64,000 bases of DNA, taken from Glandiceps talaboti (lineage: Eukaryota; Hemichordata; Enteropneusta; Spengelidae). The position numbers and the translations under genes are program-made. The DNA lies in NCBI RefSeq assembly GCF_964340395.1, contig NC_135571.1, forward strand, positions 911,001-975,000, read 5' to 3'. A model generated the notes under the pieces. The model was not told the origin of the DNA. It saw nothing but the letters and a program-made list of their open reading frames with translations, and did not search any database. Of this stretch, positions 25,291 to 37,739 are shown piece after piece; position 1 is the first letter of the stretch; each line of letters starts with the position of its first letter.

Positions 25291-25427
25291 CACTTTCATA
25301 AATTATGGGTTCTGGAGTGTTATTTCAAGATTTTACATCATCTACAATAATTTGCAATTTCGGAAAAACGTCAAGTTATCTTGCACATTTATACGGTATC
25401 TTTGCCATAGGCCTATGCATCATTGGA

Positions 25428-25556
25428 GTCAGCAGAAATAATATATTCATGGTTGAACAATGAATATTCATGAGAGATGTTTTATACTGAAGGGAATAAG
25501 CACTAAGGAAGTCATGAATATTCATTGTTCAACCATGAATAATTATTTCTGCTGAC
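25428..25556. repeat. inverted repeat, 45-bp arms
   Basis: GTCAGCAGAAATAAT and TTCATGGTTGAACAATGAAT at 25428-25473 pair with ATTCATTGTTCAACCATGAA and ATTATTTCTGCTGAC at 25512-25556, across a 38-bp loop. Near-perfect arms suggest a small fold-back transposon. Confidence 0.85.
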
Positions 25557-25864
25557 ATAATGCTCAAGAAAAAAAAATCTGGGAGCCTTTTAAATAAGGT
25601 CAAACTGGTAGCAAAATTAGTACAGAGTTGCCATCGATCCAGACTTCGGCGGAAGTGACTTCCCTTTTACACATTAAGCTGAGTAGCTTTTAAATATTGA
25701 TTTCCAATATTTCTTTTACAAAAATTGAGATTTGTGTTGTATGAAACATGTCATGTTATTTGTAAGAATCAATTAAAGTTATTAAAATCTAGAAATGTAA
25801 TGGTGCATGGCTGCTCTTTCTAAATGCCGGTGTCACTCAACAGTTAATTCCTAGAGTACCTTTA

Positions 25865-26720
25865 ATACTGGTCATATCAATTTTACAGAATTCAACCTTG
25901 GGCTAGTTCATACAAAATTTAGAATTCTGTGTCCTTGTAACATCAGTATATATAAAGTTATTGCTGTCTGACTGGGCAAACATTGTATTTATAAGTTCAA
26001 TGTTAACACTCCAAAGCTGGTGATGGTACAAATGTACATACATTAATTGTCACATGACAGTTAATTAACTCTTAACTGGGCATATCAATTTTACAGAAGT
26101 ATACCTTATTCATACTAAATTTAGAATTTTAAGTCCGTGTAATATCAGTTTACAATATATTAAGTTATTGTTGTCTGCCTGGGCAAACATAGTGTAATTT
26201 CAGTGTTAACACCTGGCTGGAACTAGTACCTTGTCACATGGCAGTTTAATAATAGCCAACATGACTCTACTGGGCATATCAATTTTACAGAATTATAAGC
26301 TTGTTTATCCTAAATTTAGAATCTTAAGTCCTTGTAATATCAGTATTGTATATGTTATTGTTGTCTGACTGCATGGACAAAAACTGTGCAAGTTCTCCAA
26401 AGCTGGGACTACTTTACCTTGATTGTTACACTGCCACTGCAGTTAATTCACCCTACTGGACATATCAATTTTACAGCACTTTAATCTTGTTTACTCTAAA
26501 TTTAGAATTTTAAGTCCGTGCAATGTCATTATATATATTAAGTTATTGTTGTCTGCCTGGGCAAACATAGTGTAAGTTCAGTGTTAACACCTGGCTGGCA
26601 CTAGTACCTTGTCACATGGCAGTTTAATAATAGCCAACATGACTCTACTGGGCATATCAATTTTACAGAATTATTAGCTTGTTTATTCTTAATTTTAATA
26701 GAATATCATGTCCATGCAAT
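25865..26720. repeat. decayed tandem repeat, about 190 bp, 5 copies
   Basis: CATATCAATTTTACAG recurs at about 25876, 26082, 26276, 26462 and 26652. It is followed each time by TTTAGAAT-TTAAGTCC, AATATCAGT, TTATTGTTGTCTG and GGGCAAACAT. Copies around 26200-26290 and 26580-26670 are almost identical (CACATGGCAGTTTAATAATA). Confidence 0.88.
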
Positions 26721-26789
26721 ATTTTTGTCTGCTGGATGACCATTGTGTATTATTATAACATGCATGAACCATTTTGAACAAAAAAATAT

Positions 26790-27060
26790 GAAATTATACT
26801 CTGGTCGTTCTACATTGCAACAATGCATGTCTATGTCACTGGTTTATATATGCCGTGTTTGAAATATGAGTCAAAACATTCAAAATTACCATTACTTTCC
26901 TCTATTTTTCTTTGATATTACTGTCACTGGTATGATTATGTTCTTCATTCAACCAAAAAATAGTCATGAGCTAAGGGTTGCCACTACTCGTTTAGGGACT
27001 CAAAGTGAGGCCCTCAGGTCACCTTTATTTCCCTTGGTTGAACAAAGAAAATGTTCAGTG
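26790..27060. mobile_element. fold-back fragment related to 35858-36101
   Basis: CTAAGGGTTGCC-ACTACTCG, TTCATTCAACCAAAA and the inverted TTGGTTGAACAAAGAAAA match the third palindromic family. The 5' part (GGTCGTTCTACATTGCAACA) also matches 42845-42970. Confidence 0.55.
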
Positions 27061-27482
27061 CTAACAATGGGTTGATACTACAGCAAAAGGACTGATATTG
27101 AATTATCAAAGTTCATACCAAAAAGCCAAAAGGTCAAAGGGTAATCACTGGTTTGATTTTTATGTACAAAAACTCTTATTATTAGGAGTTTGAAAGTGCA
27201 AAACAGATATTTTGTTTTGATAATGTATTTTATCCATAGCAAATTACTTTATTCCTCACTAAATTCAATAATCAAAATAGGGTTCTGTTGTCATGGGAAC
27301 CAGCAAGATGTATGTATTTCAATCATGTTTTGTATTGAGTGGATAGTATGACAGGTTGAAATGTCAATAGGAAATTCTTGTAATGGTAGATTTTATACAA
27401 AACCTTACATAATTGTAATTTGAAATAAAATTAGTTTTGTAGATGGAATCTGTGGTATTAAAATTTACATTTGGGGTTCTAG

Positions 27483-27932
27483 AGTGGTCTAGTTCCTGAC
27501 GGACCATATTCTGTACTATGTTAACTTCACACTTATACCGTCTAGTCAAGCCTGTGGAATCTCACACAGAATTCTGTGCCCCCCCCCCCCCACCTACAGC
27601 GTTCATATAAACATGATGATGATGTTGCATCCCCACATGATTTTAGTTAACACAGAGTGGAGGTGGAGTCCTGGTTGGACATTGGACTTAGTCAAAACAG
27701 ATGTATTAAATGAATATTAATGAGCGATGAGAACAGCTGAGCCCATCAATTTAATGAGTAATGATAACAGCCCATCAATTTGTGATGGATTACTACTGAC
27801 ATGTGCTGTTTGCGCTTCACTCACCATGGAGTTGAACCACAATTAACGCCTTTAGTCATGGGCTTGACTAGACAGTATAAGTGTGAAGTTAACGTAGTAC
27901 AGAATACAGTCCGTCAGGAACTAGACTAGTCC
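27483..27932. mobile_element. fold-back element, 73-bp terminal inverted repeats
   Basis: Bases 27483-27555 (containing TAGTTCCTGACGGACC and GTTAACTTCACACTTATAC) are the inverted complement of 27860-27932 (GTATAAGTGTGAAGTTAAC, TCCGTCAGGAACTAGAC). The roughly 300-bp interior has a short direct repeat (CCCATCAATTTAATGAG / CCCATCAATTTGTGATG) and a C-run at 27581. There is no coding capacity. Confidence 0.85.
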
Positions 27933-27945
27933 TGGCGATTCATTT

Positions 27946-29009
27946 CATGAATTCACAAAATCCATGTATGGGAAAATAAAAGAAATTGTGTTTCCAATAA
28001 CCTGACAGACCCTAGTTAAAGATGCCAACCCTAAAATTTTTTAAACATTTAAAGCAAAAAAGTTATGAAATTCTTTGTTTTCTTCAACCTTCATGCATGT
28101 CTGTTTTCTTTCCCCAGTGACTTCATCAAACTATCACAGCAGGGGTATTCTGATTGTGGTCTACTGACATTCTGTTGGGTTTCGGGTCAAAGCAATATTT
28201 TTTCCAAAATAAGAACAATTTTAAAAACAAAAATAGGAAACACAGGATTATTTTTTTTTGCCTACATTTTGAGATTGCAAAGAAACACCAAATTGAAACT
28301 TGTTTCTCATTCATTGTTTTGTGACTGTCTTAGCAGTAGCAATCCAGTGTTGCCTCATGGGAGTATACAGATATGTACAGGTATTAGATGAGCAACACAA
28401 TTCTTGACTCCTAAGTGCTTATTATTTACCTTCAGAAAAATGTGAAATGTGAATGTGAAAATCTTTTTTAATTTACTGGCAATTGCACATAATTAACGTG
28501 ATATAAAATCTTGACATGACTCGAGAGAAAGCAAGGTTTATGAAAATGACTTATTTTCTGGATTGCCGTTCCCCATTAAATGTCAAGTCTTTGGAAAAAA
28601 CTAAACCTAAACTAAACACACAAAAATCAAAACAAAAATTTCCATTTTCAACAAAACTTCAACTTGTGATATATACATACTGTTAACTAAAACATTAGAA
28701 GCCATCCAAAAAATCTTAATTCTCTAAAAACAAATCTTCAAACCACTGATAAATTCTATTACTGTCAATTTTTTTTGTCTGTCACTGATTCCTCTGTGAT
28801 TTAGAAATATTTGAATACACAACGGGAAACTACACACAATCTATTTTCTAAACTACACAATTTATTTTATGAAATGTTCTTTGTGTCTGGATATGATGTA
28901 ACATAACTCTTACAGCTTGTTACAGTTGCCATGGTTTCAAGCCACTGTTGCCATGGTTTCAGGTCTCAATTCTGGCATTGATTTGTCAATGGTTGAGTCT
29001 GTAAGTTCA
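27946..29009. other. no supported feature
   Basis: Two overlapping short frames (28065-28391 plus, 28126-28314 minus) do not resemble known proteins. GTTGCCATGGTTTCA occurs twice at 28924-28962. Otherwise AT-rich sequence. Confidence 0.35.
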
Positions 29010-29100
29010 CACCTTTGTGCATAGATCCATGCCAGGGTACTAATAAAGCCCACTTTGAACACAGTGTGGGAAAGTGATATTTAAGAACTGACCTTACAAT
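29010..29100 (+). mobile_element. SINE 3' fragment
   Basis: ATAGATCCATGCCAGGGTA and the tail CACTTTGAACACAGTGTGGG, GAAAGTGATATTTAAG match the tail of the 16386 and 21465 SINEs. The head is missing. Confidence 0.65.
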
Positions 29101-29109
29101 TATTATGAT

Positions 29110-29490
29110 AACATGACAGAACCCCATGACATGCGAGTGCAAGTGTGGCGTACTTGGGGTATTTGCATGAGTGCTTGCAGTGTTCTCTGTGGTACTTTTA
29201 TGAGTGTAGCGAAAGTGCATCAGAAAACACTGCAAGCACAAGTGCAAATACCTCTGAGTACTGACACGGACACTTACATAGTATGGGGTTCTGTTATTAT
29301 TATTACATATGTTTATCCAACACAACAAATTCCTGTAAAAATTACAATACACTATATACAATCACATGATTTTGTGTAGAATGAAGTCTCATTTGCAATT
29401 CATTTCCATATCATGTAGTATTGCACTGCAGTGAAAATACCACTAGTATGTGTGTGCACTATCGCAAGTATAATCTCTGGTACTGTGTAG
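29110..29490 (+). mobile_element. dispersed fold-back element, copy 2
   Basis: Opposite-orientation copy of 8190-8605. The core 29116-29296 begins ACAGAACCCCATGACATG and ends GTATGGGGTTCTGT. GAGTGCTTGCAGTGTTCTCT pairs with the inverted AAACACTGCAAGCACAAGTG. The 88-codon frame inside is a by-product of the repeat. Confidence 0.7.
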
Positions 29491-29814
29491 CAATTATCAC
29501 TCTATTATCATCATCATCATTATTATTATTATATCATTTGTTTCTGTGCTTGACTAATTACTTTGCAAAGTTCATTCTTTCATAGTCTACACTATATTCC
29601 ATCCAGAAGCCATTTTCACAAGAAATACAAACACTTTCTTCACCACAAGTATTCCATACTGTAATACACACCAGTTCTGTCATGCAAGATACTTTTTTCT
29701 TTGGTTTTCCCATCAATATTACTTTTTTATAAGAAGAAGTTGTCAGCTGTTCATTGATTAACTTGAAATGTACCAATACACATCAACCCCCTTCATCTCC
29801 CCTCCCCCCTCCCC

Positions 29815-29990
29815 TTCCCAGAAGCCACAACATTATGGAACAGCTTACCACAAAATACTGTAGACATTCAATCTTGTGAGACATTCAAAACCCATATAAG
29901 AAACCAGCACCCCACAAGGTCCATCTAAATGCCCACCACCACTCTCATCATAACCTTCAAGTTATAGTCCCTGATGGACCAATTTTGGAA
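29815..29990 (+). mobile_element. LINE polyprotein C-terminal fragment
   Basis: A short plus frame ending at about 29929 reads ATTLWNSLPQN then CETFKTHIRNQ. This is the same kind of LINE C-terminal signature as at 24820 (L-W-N-S-L-P ... F-K). It is very short, has no tail microsatellite, and is bordered on the left by a CCCCTCCCC-rich run. Confidence 0.55.
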
Positions 29991-30449
29991 GTGACGACAA
30001 CAAAGTTCAAGGTATGTATAAATACTTGTAATCTGAGTGGCTATACTTGGTTATGATTATTTTATAGCTTCTCTAATATTTTGAAATTTACAAACTTGCT
30101 GACAGTGAATTGTACACATGATTAGTTGCTGCTATTTGTAGGCATACATTCAATCAATACAATGTTCACTCAATACTTGCTTGTATGAAGCTGCTTTCCC
30201 TTTTCCTGAAATGTCAGCTGCTCAATTATTTCCTGAGTGAGGACATCTCTTTAACTTCTTCTACATTACTATTCCAGTCTTGGTAGCCATTACGTTGTAT
30301 GATGTATTACGCTTTCACTAAATTATACATACATGAACATATTATGCAATTTAGTTTTATTTAGTGACCCCTGTTTGTTAGAACAACAAGTAGACTTTTT
30401 TCATAGTAACACCTAATAACCTCACCACGATAACCACAATTTTCCATCC

Positions 30450-30660
30450 CTTGAAAAAAAATAGCGGCAATGGCATTGTAGCAACTGTACAGTTTTTAAA
30501 AATGTGTAACCACATGCAGGTATATTAGCATACATTTTTTGAAATTGAATGTTTATTCACTTGTCTATCAATCCCTGTTGTTATCGTTGCAATATACCGG
30601 TATGTGATCATTTGGCTGTTGCTATGGTGTAGTCTTGTTGCTAGGCACATTTACAAACAT
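30450..30660. repeat. dispersed repeat, inverted relative at 52670-52865
   Basis: Shares CAATGGC-TTGTAG, CTGTACAGT-TTTAAAAAT, CCTGTTGTTATCG-TGCAATATAC and TGATCATTTGGC with the reverse complement of 52670-52865. Its right part is the seed of the 113-bp array that follows. Confidence 0.7.
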
Positions 30661-31000
30661 TTTTTGAATGTTTATTCATTTGTCTATTAATCCCTGTTGT
30701 TATCTTTGCAATATACATGATCATTTGGCTGTTGCTATGGTGTAGTCTTGTTGCTAGGCACATTTACAAACATTTTTTGAATGTTTATTCATTTGTCTAT
30801 TAATCCCTGTTGTTATCTTTGCAATATACATGATCATTTGGCTGTTGCTATGGCATAGTCTTGTTGCTAGGCACATTTACAAACATTTTTTTAATGTTTA
30901 TTTATTTGTTTATTAATCCCTGTTGTTATCTTTGCAATATACGTGATCATTTGGCTGTTGCTATGTCATAGTCTTGTTGCTAGGCACATTTACAAACATT
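30545..31000. repeat. 113-bp tandem repeat, 4 copies
   Basis: Units contain AATGTTTATTCATTTGTCTA, CCCTGTTGTTATCTTTGCAA and GTCTTGTTGCTAGGCACATT. The copies start near 30547, 30665, 30778 and 30891. The first differs most and contains the extra CCGGTATG. Confidence 0.93.
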
Positions 31001-31009
31001 TGTACTTTA

Positions 31010-32330
31010 ATATAAACCACATTTCTATCTTCAAAGTTCAAGTTCTCATTGTAGGAATAAAAATTAGGTGTGAAAAACAGTTGTCTGATAAAAAGGTTGT
31101 TTTGAATAAATGACAGATTCTATCCAAATCTTATGCCTCCACTGATAAAACAACACTCATCCAAGAACCTGGGACTGAATAATGGGCCTTTTAAAATACC
31201 ACAGCTATGTGATGCCTTCACAATCTGACAGACAATTCACAACTCTTTTTAAAACTGCACTCTCTGTAACTGGAGTATAATTTTTTCAATATGACAACCA
31301 ACAAAATATTCACTGAAAATTGTTGTACATGAAAGGATTGTGGAATATATTACACATTTCCATGGTAATTCAATATGGCAGATCCAAAATGGCAATTTAA
31401 TACTAGTGATCTGTGGTCTCACATAAACTGATAGGTCATGTGATGACACAGGGACAAGTGAAGGGCACAGAATGGTATGAAAATACTGTAATTATGGAGC
31501 TCGATATTTAATAAATAAAATAATTTTTACTTTAAATTACCAAATTTCATAAATATCTAAATGCGTAATAATTAACATGATTTTGTGAATATGGATTCAG
31601 TTTTCATTTGCATACAGGTATGCAATAATATTAAAGTGATACAAACTCAAGTGAAAATACTTAAATAAAACCACATTCCAGTATAATGTTATTGTCGATG
31701 TATGTCTTCTATAACATTATGATTGTCTTCTGACATTGTTAGAACAGTTGTTTGCATAGTAGGAATTTCCTGGACATTTTTGATACGTATGATAACTTAC
31801 ATCATGGTATCGTTTATGGGTTTGATACCTGGTTCATGCAGTCAATAGCAAGAGATAGTGGTTATTATAAGTGAGCTTCAGTAAGTACAATAATGTGAGT
31901 ACCTTTCAAATATGCAGTAAAAACTACACCTAAACACATACAAACTCACCTAGTTCCCCTTTAACGTCGTTTACACTGCACTACAAAAGCCAATAGTATG
32001 TGTGAAGGCATTCACTGATAGATGTGTAATTATCAAAAGCTTAAAGCTCATAATAAAATGTTTTTAAAAAGATAAACAATATCAAAATCTAATAATGAAG
32101 CGATTACATCATGGATACTTCAATACTCTAGGGAGTACATCTTGGTTGCAATCCAAATAACATATCATCCGATTATTGTGTATATGGTTGGATTAATCAA
32201 ATGGATTCCTCTCCTTTTAATCATGAATGAAATGATAAAATATTGATGAAATATTAAATGTTAAAAACTGTCAATCATTTGATATTGTATGGTGATGTAA
32301 TTAGAATTACAAGTTGTGAAAAGTCCATTC
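31010..32330. other. no supported feature
   Basis: AT-rich single-copy sequence. The 66-codon minus frame at 31249-31449 is unrecognised. Confidence 0.35.
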
Positions 32331-32332
32331 AG

Positions 32333-35300
32333 ACCTATTTTTGTTGTAAGTACACTTGTATTGATTACTAATTTACTGCTATCAACTTAGAGGAAAAGTC
32401 CAGTCAGACTTATTTCTGTCTTTAGTACACTTGTATTGATTACTGCTATCAACTTAGAGGAAAAGTCCAGTCAGACTTATTTCTGTCTTTAGTACACTTG
32501 TATTGATTACTGCTATCAACTTAGAGGAAAAGTCCAGTCAGACTTATTTCTGTCTTTAGTACACTTATATTGATTACTGCTATCAACTTAGAGGAAAAGT
32601 CCAGTCAGACTTATTTCTGTCTTTAGTACACTTGTATTGATTACTGCTATCAACTTAGAGGGAAAGTCCAGTCAGACTTATTTCTACCTTTAGTACACTT
32701 ATATTGATTACTGCTATCAACTTAGAGGAAAAGTCCAGTCAGACTTATTTCTGTCTTTAGTACACTTGTATTGATTACTGCTATCAACTTAGAGGAAAAG
32801 TCCAGTCAGACTTATTTCTGTCTTTAGTACACTTGTATTGATTACTGCTATCAACTTAGAGGAAAAGTCCAGTCAGACTTATTTCTGTCTTTAGTACACT
32901 TATATTGATTACTGCTATCAACTTAGAGGAAAAGTCCAGTCAGACTTATTTCTGTCTTTAGTACACTTGTATTGATTACTGCTATCAACTTAGAGGGAAA
33001 GTCCAGTCAGACTTATTTCTGTCTTTAGTACACTTGTATTGATTACTGCTATCAACTTAGAGGAAAAGTCCAGTCAGACTTATTTCTGTCTTTAGTACAC
33101 TTATATTGATTACTGCTATCAACTTAGAGGAAAAGTCCAGTCAGACTTATTTCTGTCTTTAGTACACTTGTATTGATTACTGCTATCAACTTAGAGGGAA
33201 AGTCCAGTCAGACTTATTTCTGTCTTTAGTACACTTGTATTGATTACTGCTATCAACTTAAAGAAAAAGTTCAGTCAGACTTATTTCTGTCTTTGTACAC
33301 TTGTATTGATTACTGCTATCAACTTAGAGGGAAAGTCCAGTCACACTTACTTCTGTCTTTAGTACACTTATATTGATTACTGCTATCAACTTAGAGGGAA
33401 AGTCCAGTCATGCAGACTTACTTCTGTCTTTAGTACACTTATATTGATTACTGCTATCAACTTAGAGGGAAAGTCCAGTCAGACTTACTTCTGTCTTTAG
33501 TACACTTATATTGATTACTGCTATCAACTTAGAGGGAAAGTCCAGTCATGCAGACTTACTTCTGTCTTTAGTACACTTATATTGATTACTGCTATCAACT
33601 TAGAGGGAAAGTCCAGTCAGACTTACTTCTGTCTTTAGTACACTTGTATTGATTACTGCTATCAACTTAGAGGGAAAGTCCAGTCATGCAGACTTACTTC
33701 TGTCTTTAGTACACTTATATTGATTACTGCTATCAACTTAGAGGGAAAGTCCAGTCATGCAGACTTACTTCTGTCTTTAGTACACTTATATTGATTACTG
33801 CTATCAACTTAGAGGGAAAGTCCAGTCAGACTTACTTCTGTCTTTAGTACACTTATATTGATTACTGCTATCAACTTAGAGGGAAAGTCCAGTCAGACTT
33901 ACTTCTGTCTTTAGTACACTTATATTGATTACTGCTATCAACTTAGAGGGAAAGTCCAGTTAGACTTATTTCTACCTTTAGTACACTTGTATTGATTACT
34001 GCTATCAACTTAGAGGAAAAGTCCAGTTAGACTTATTTCTACCTTTAGTACACTTGTATTGATTACTGCTATCAACTTAGAGGGAAAGTCCAGTCAGAAT
34101 TATTTCTGTCTTGAGTACACTTGTATTGATTACTGCTATCAACTTAGAGGGAAAGTCCAGTCAGAATTATTTCTGTCTTGAGTACACTTGTATTGATTAC
34201 TGCTATCAACTTAAAGTAAAAGTCCAGTCAGACTTATTTCTACCTTTAGTACACTTGTATTGATTACTGCTATCAACTTAGAGGAAAAGTCCAGTCAGAC
34301 TTACTGCTGTCTTTAGTACACTTGTATTCATTACTGCTATCAACTTAGAGGAAAAGTCCAGTCAGACTTATTTCTACCTTTAGTACACTTGTATTGATTA
34401 CTGCTATCAACTTAGAGGAAAAGTCCAGTCAGACTTATTTCTACCTTTAGTACACTTGTATTGATTACTGCTATCAACTTAGAGGAAAAGTCCAGTCAGA
34501 CTTATTTCTGTCTTTAGTACACTTGTATTGATTACTGCTATCAACTTAAAGGAAAAGTCCAGTCAGACTTATTTCTGTCTTTAGTACACTTGTATTGATT
34601 ACTGCTATCAACTTAGAGGAAAAGTCCAGTTAGACTTATTTCTACCTTTAGTACACTTGTATTGATTACTGCTATCAACTTAGAGGAAAAGTCCAGTTAG
34701 ACTTATTTCTACCTTTAGTACACTTGTATTGATTACTGCTATCAACTTAGAGGGAAAGTCCAGTCAGAATTATTTCTGTCTTGAGTACACTTGTATTGAT
34801 TACTGCTATCAACTTAGAGGGAAAGTCCAGTCAGAATTATTTCTGTCTTGAGTACACTTGTATTGATTACTGCTATCAACTTAAAGTAAAAGTCCAGTCA
34901 GACTTATTTCTACCTTTAGTACACTTGTATTGATTACTGCTATCAACTTAGAGGAAAAGTCCAGTCAGACTTACTGCTGTCTTTAGTACACTTGTATTCA
35001 TTACTGCTATCAACTTAGATGAAAAGTCCAGTCAGACTTACTTCTGTCTTTAGTACACTTGTATTGATTACTGCTATCAACTTAGAGGAAAAGTCCAGTC
35101 AGACTTATTTCTACCTTTAGTACACTTGTATTGATTACTGCTATCAACTTAGAGGAAAAGTCCAGTCAGACTTATTTCTACCTTTAGTACACTTGTATTG
35201 ATTACTGCTATCAACTTAGAGGAAAAGTCCAGTCAGACTTATTTCTGTCTTTAGTACACTTGTATTGATTACTGCTATCAACTTAAAGGAAAAGTCCAGT

Positions 35301-35815
35301 CAGACTTATTTCTACCTTTAGTACACTTTTATTGATTACTGCTATCAACTTAGAGGGAAAGTCCAGTCAGACTTATTTCTACCTTTAGTACACTTGTATT
35401 GATTACTGCTATCAACTTAGAGGAAAAGTCCAGTCAGACTTATTTCTACCTTTAGTACACTTGTATTGATTACTGCTATCAACTTAGAGGGAAAGTCCAG
35501 TCAGACTTATTTCTACCTTTAGTACACTTGTATTGATTACTGCTATCAACTTAGAGGGAAAGTCCAGTCAGACTTATTTCTACCTTTAGTACACTTGTAT
35601 TGATTACTGCTATCAACTTAGAGGAAAAGTCCAGTCAGACTTATTTCTGTCTTTAGTACACTTGTATTGATTACTGCTATCAACTTAAAGGAAAAGTCCA
35701 GTCTTATTTCTTGTATTGATTACTGCTATCAACTCAGAGGAAAAGTCCAGTCAGACTTATTTCTGTCTTTAGTACCCCCAGTACACTTGTATTGATTACT
35801 GCTATCCAGTCAGGC
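32333..35815. repeat. 67-bp satellite array, about 51 units
   Basis: The 67-bp unit contains TGATTACTGCTATCAACTTA, GAGG(A/G)AAAGTCCAGTCAGAC and TTTAGTACACTT(G/A)TATT. Units are mostly over 90% identical. Diagnostic variants are GGGAAA versus GGAAAA, CTGTC versus CTACC, GTATT versus ATATT, and a TGCA insertion in CAGTCATGCAGAC near 33410-33760. The blocks at about 33957-34626 and 34627-35296 are direct duplicates offset by 670 bp (10 units), a higher-order repeat. All frames are closed. Confidence 0.97.
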
Positions 35816-35857
35816 TATATCTCTGCATTTGTGTGATATGTGAAAATGTTAATTAGA

Positions 35858-36101
35858 TGTTATTCCCAATATTTTTCTTTGTTCAGCCAAGGAAAATACT
35901 ATATATATAATAGTGACCTAAGGGTTGTCAATACTCATCTAGCAGCTCGTATAGTAGTCTTGCTGCTAGACGTTCAGGCTTTCTTCCAATACGATAAGCG
36001 AAGAACATCCGAGATCTAACAGCTAGACTACTCGTATAGTGACAACCCTTAGGTCATGAGTATTTTCTGGCTGAATGAAGAAAAATATTGGAGATTAACA
36101 T
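35858..36101. mobile_element. palindromic MITE, third family
   Basis: The left end TGTTATTCCCAATATTTTTC and GTGACCTAAGGGTTGTCA are mirrored by TGACAACCCTTAGGTCATGA and GAAAAATATTGGAGATTAAC at the right end. The centre (35960-36010) holds smaller inverted GCTGCTAGACG / GATCTAACAGCTAG motifs. It is about 244 bp and non-coding. Fragments lie at 747, 26790 and 43005. Confidence 0.8.
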
Positions 36102-37427
36102 AAATGTATATCAGCTCCAGTATATCAAACAAAAATCAGGGAAAATAATGGTAAAATTGAACCTTCTAACACAGCAGAACCAGTGATGGAGACAAACGTT
36201 GTTGTGATGTAGACCGACCAGAATACATGACTGTATATATTCCATATTTTTTGTTCAACTTGGCTAATGAATAGTATAATGTATATAAACTGTATATAAT
36301 TAGGTAGATAAACTGCATATTTGAAAAAGTATAAATTTTATAACTGAACAATTTTAAACTATCTCTGAAAATTGCATGCTACACTTAAAACCTAGTGATA
36401 TATGTGCTGTCTGACAATGGGCCAACATTTACGAGGAATCTTGAAATTCAATATCAGTGTAGGGCAACACAATTTAATCAGGAAACATTGGCCTTTTTAT
36501 AGCCATCTCGCAAAATAACAGCTACACCTACCTCTAGGCAACATACACAGCATGTACCTTGAATAATCATTACAAACGGTATGTCTTAAAGTCTCTGTTT
36601 GATTAATTGACATACCCTAAATAACTTCTGCTTGAATTAAGTATTCTATGGCTGAATTCAACAATCTAAGAGTGAATCCCTAGTGATGTGTATCTTATCA
36701 CAACTTGAACTGAATAAAAATAGAACAGTAGTCATTAACCTACAACTTGCCTTGATCAATCTTACTATAAAATGTCAGTCAATTCAAATGTGGAATTTCA
36801 TGAAACAACTAATCTGAAATACAGTGAATGAAAATTCCATCTCATGTCTCGTAAAAAGCAATTCTATGCGTGCTACGATATGTTAAGTATTTTAACTGAC
36901 TGCAGAAAATAGAGACATTTGACTGCCGCGAGTAATTTAACATATTGCAGTATAGGAATTTAACACTTTAAGAAGGATATGATTTAGATCAAGTTGCTCC
37001 TGAATTTTAAAGTTTGAGAACAAAATGCTCCTAAAATTTACAAGTTAGGATTTCAAAATACATAAAACAAAGTAAAATAATATATAGCAAACTTTAATTA
37101 TTATCAACATTAATGCCATGTTTATCTATTGAATACAAATAATCATAATCATCCTCACCACTTTTGTTGAATTACAATGTTTAATATATAATTAATGCAA
37201 ATAAAAGATTCACCTCACCATAAAAATAATCAATATGCAAGTGGGCTTCAAGATTTTTCCGTCAAATGCAGCAAAAGTTGAAATATCACCTTTTAAATGC
37301 CTGAAATGTGACTTGCTGAATAGCGATATTTACAAAAATTCACCAGCATTGGACCATTTATCACCTACAAATGCCAGTAATTATCGGCAATTTCCTAGGC
37401 TGTTACAACTGCAGTCTGTATTAAAGT
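36102..37427. other. no supported feature
   Basis: AT-rich sequence. The short frames at 36166-36351 (minus) and 37235-37447 (plus) have no recognisable domain. Confidence 0.35.
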
Positions 37428-37690
37428 TGAATATCATGAATAACTGATGTAAACTGCTATGCCCAAAATATCATGAATAACTGATGTAAACTGCTATGCC
37501 CAAAATATCATGAATAACTGATGTAAACTGCTATGCCCAAAATATCATGAATAACTGATGTAAACTGCTATGCCCAAAATATCATGAATAACTGATGTAA
37601 ACTGCTATGCCCAAAATATCATGAATAACTGATGTAAACTGCTATGCCCAAAATATCATGAATAACTGATTTAAACTGCTATGCCCAAAA
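37428..37690. repeat. 37-bp tandem repeat, 7 copies
   Basis: Unit ATCATGAATAACTGATGTAA then ACTGCTATGCCCAAAAT. The first six units are almost invariant, and the last has a single change (GATTTAAAC) and a degenerate AATTTCAATAAA end. Confidence 0.97.
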
Positions 37691-37739
37691 TTTCAATAAA
37701 ATTTCAATAAAATTACAACAATGTGAGAGAAATCTATGA

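Noticed and set aside
32333-35815. CRISPR-like regular repeat spacing
   Set aside because: Direct tandem 67-bp units with no unique spacers, in a eukaryotic context. A satellite, not CRISPR. The same holds for the 40-bp arrays, where all 40 bases repeat.
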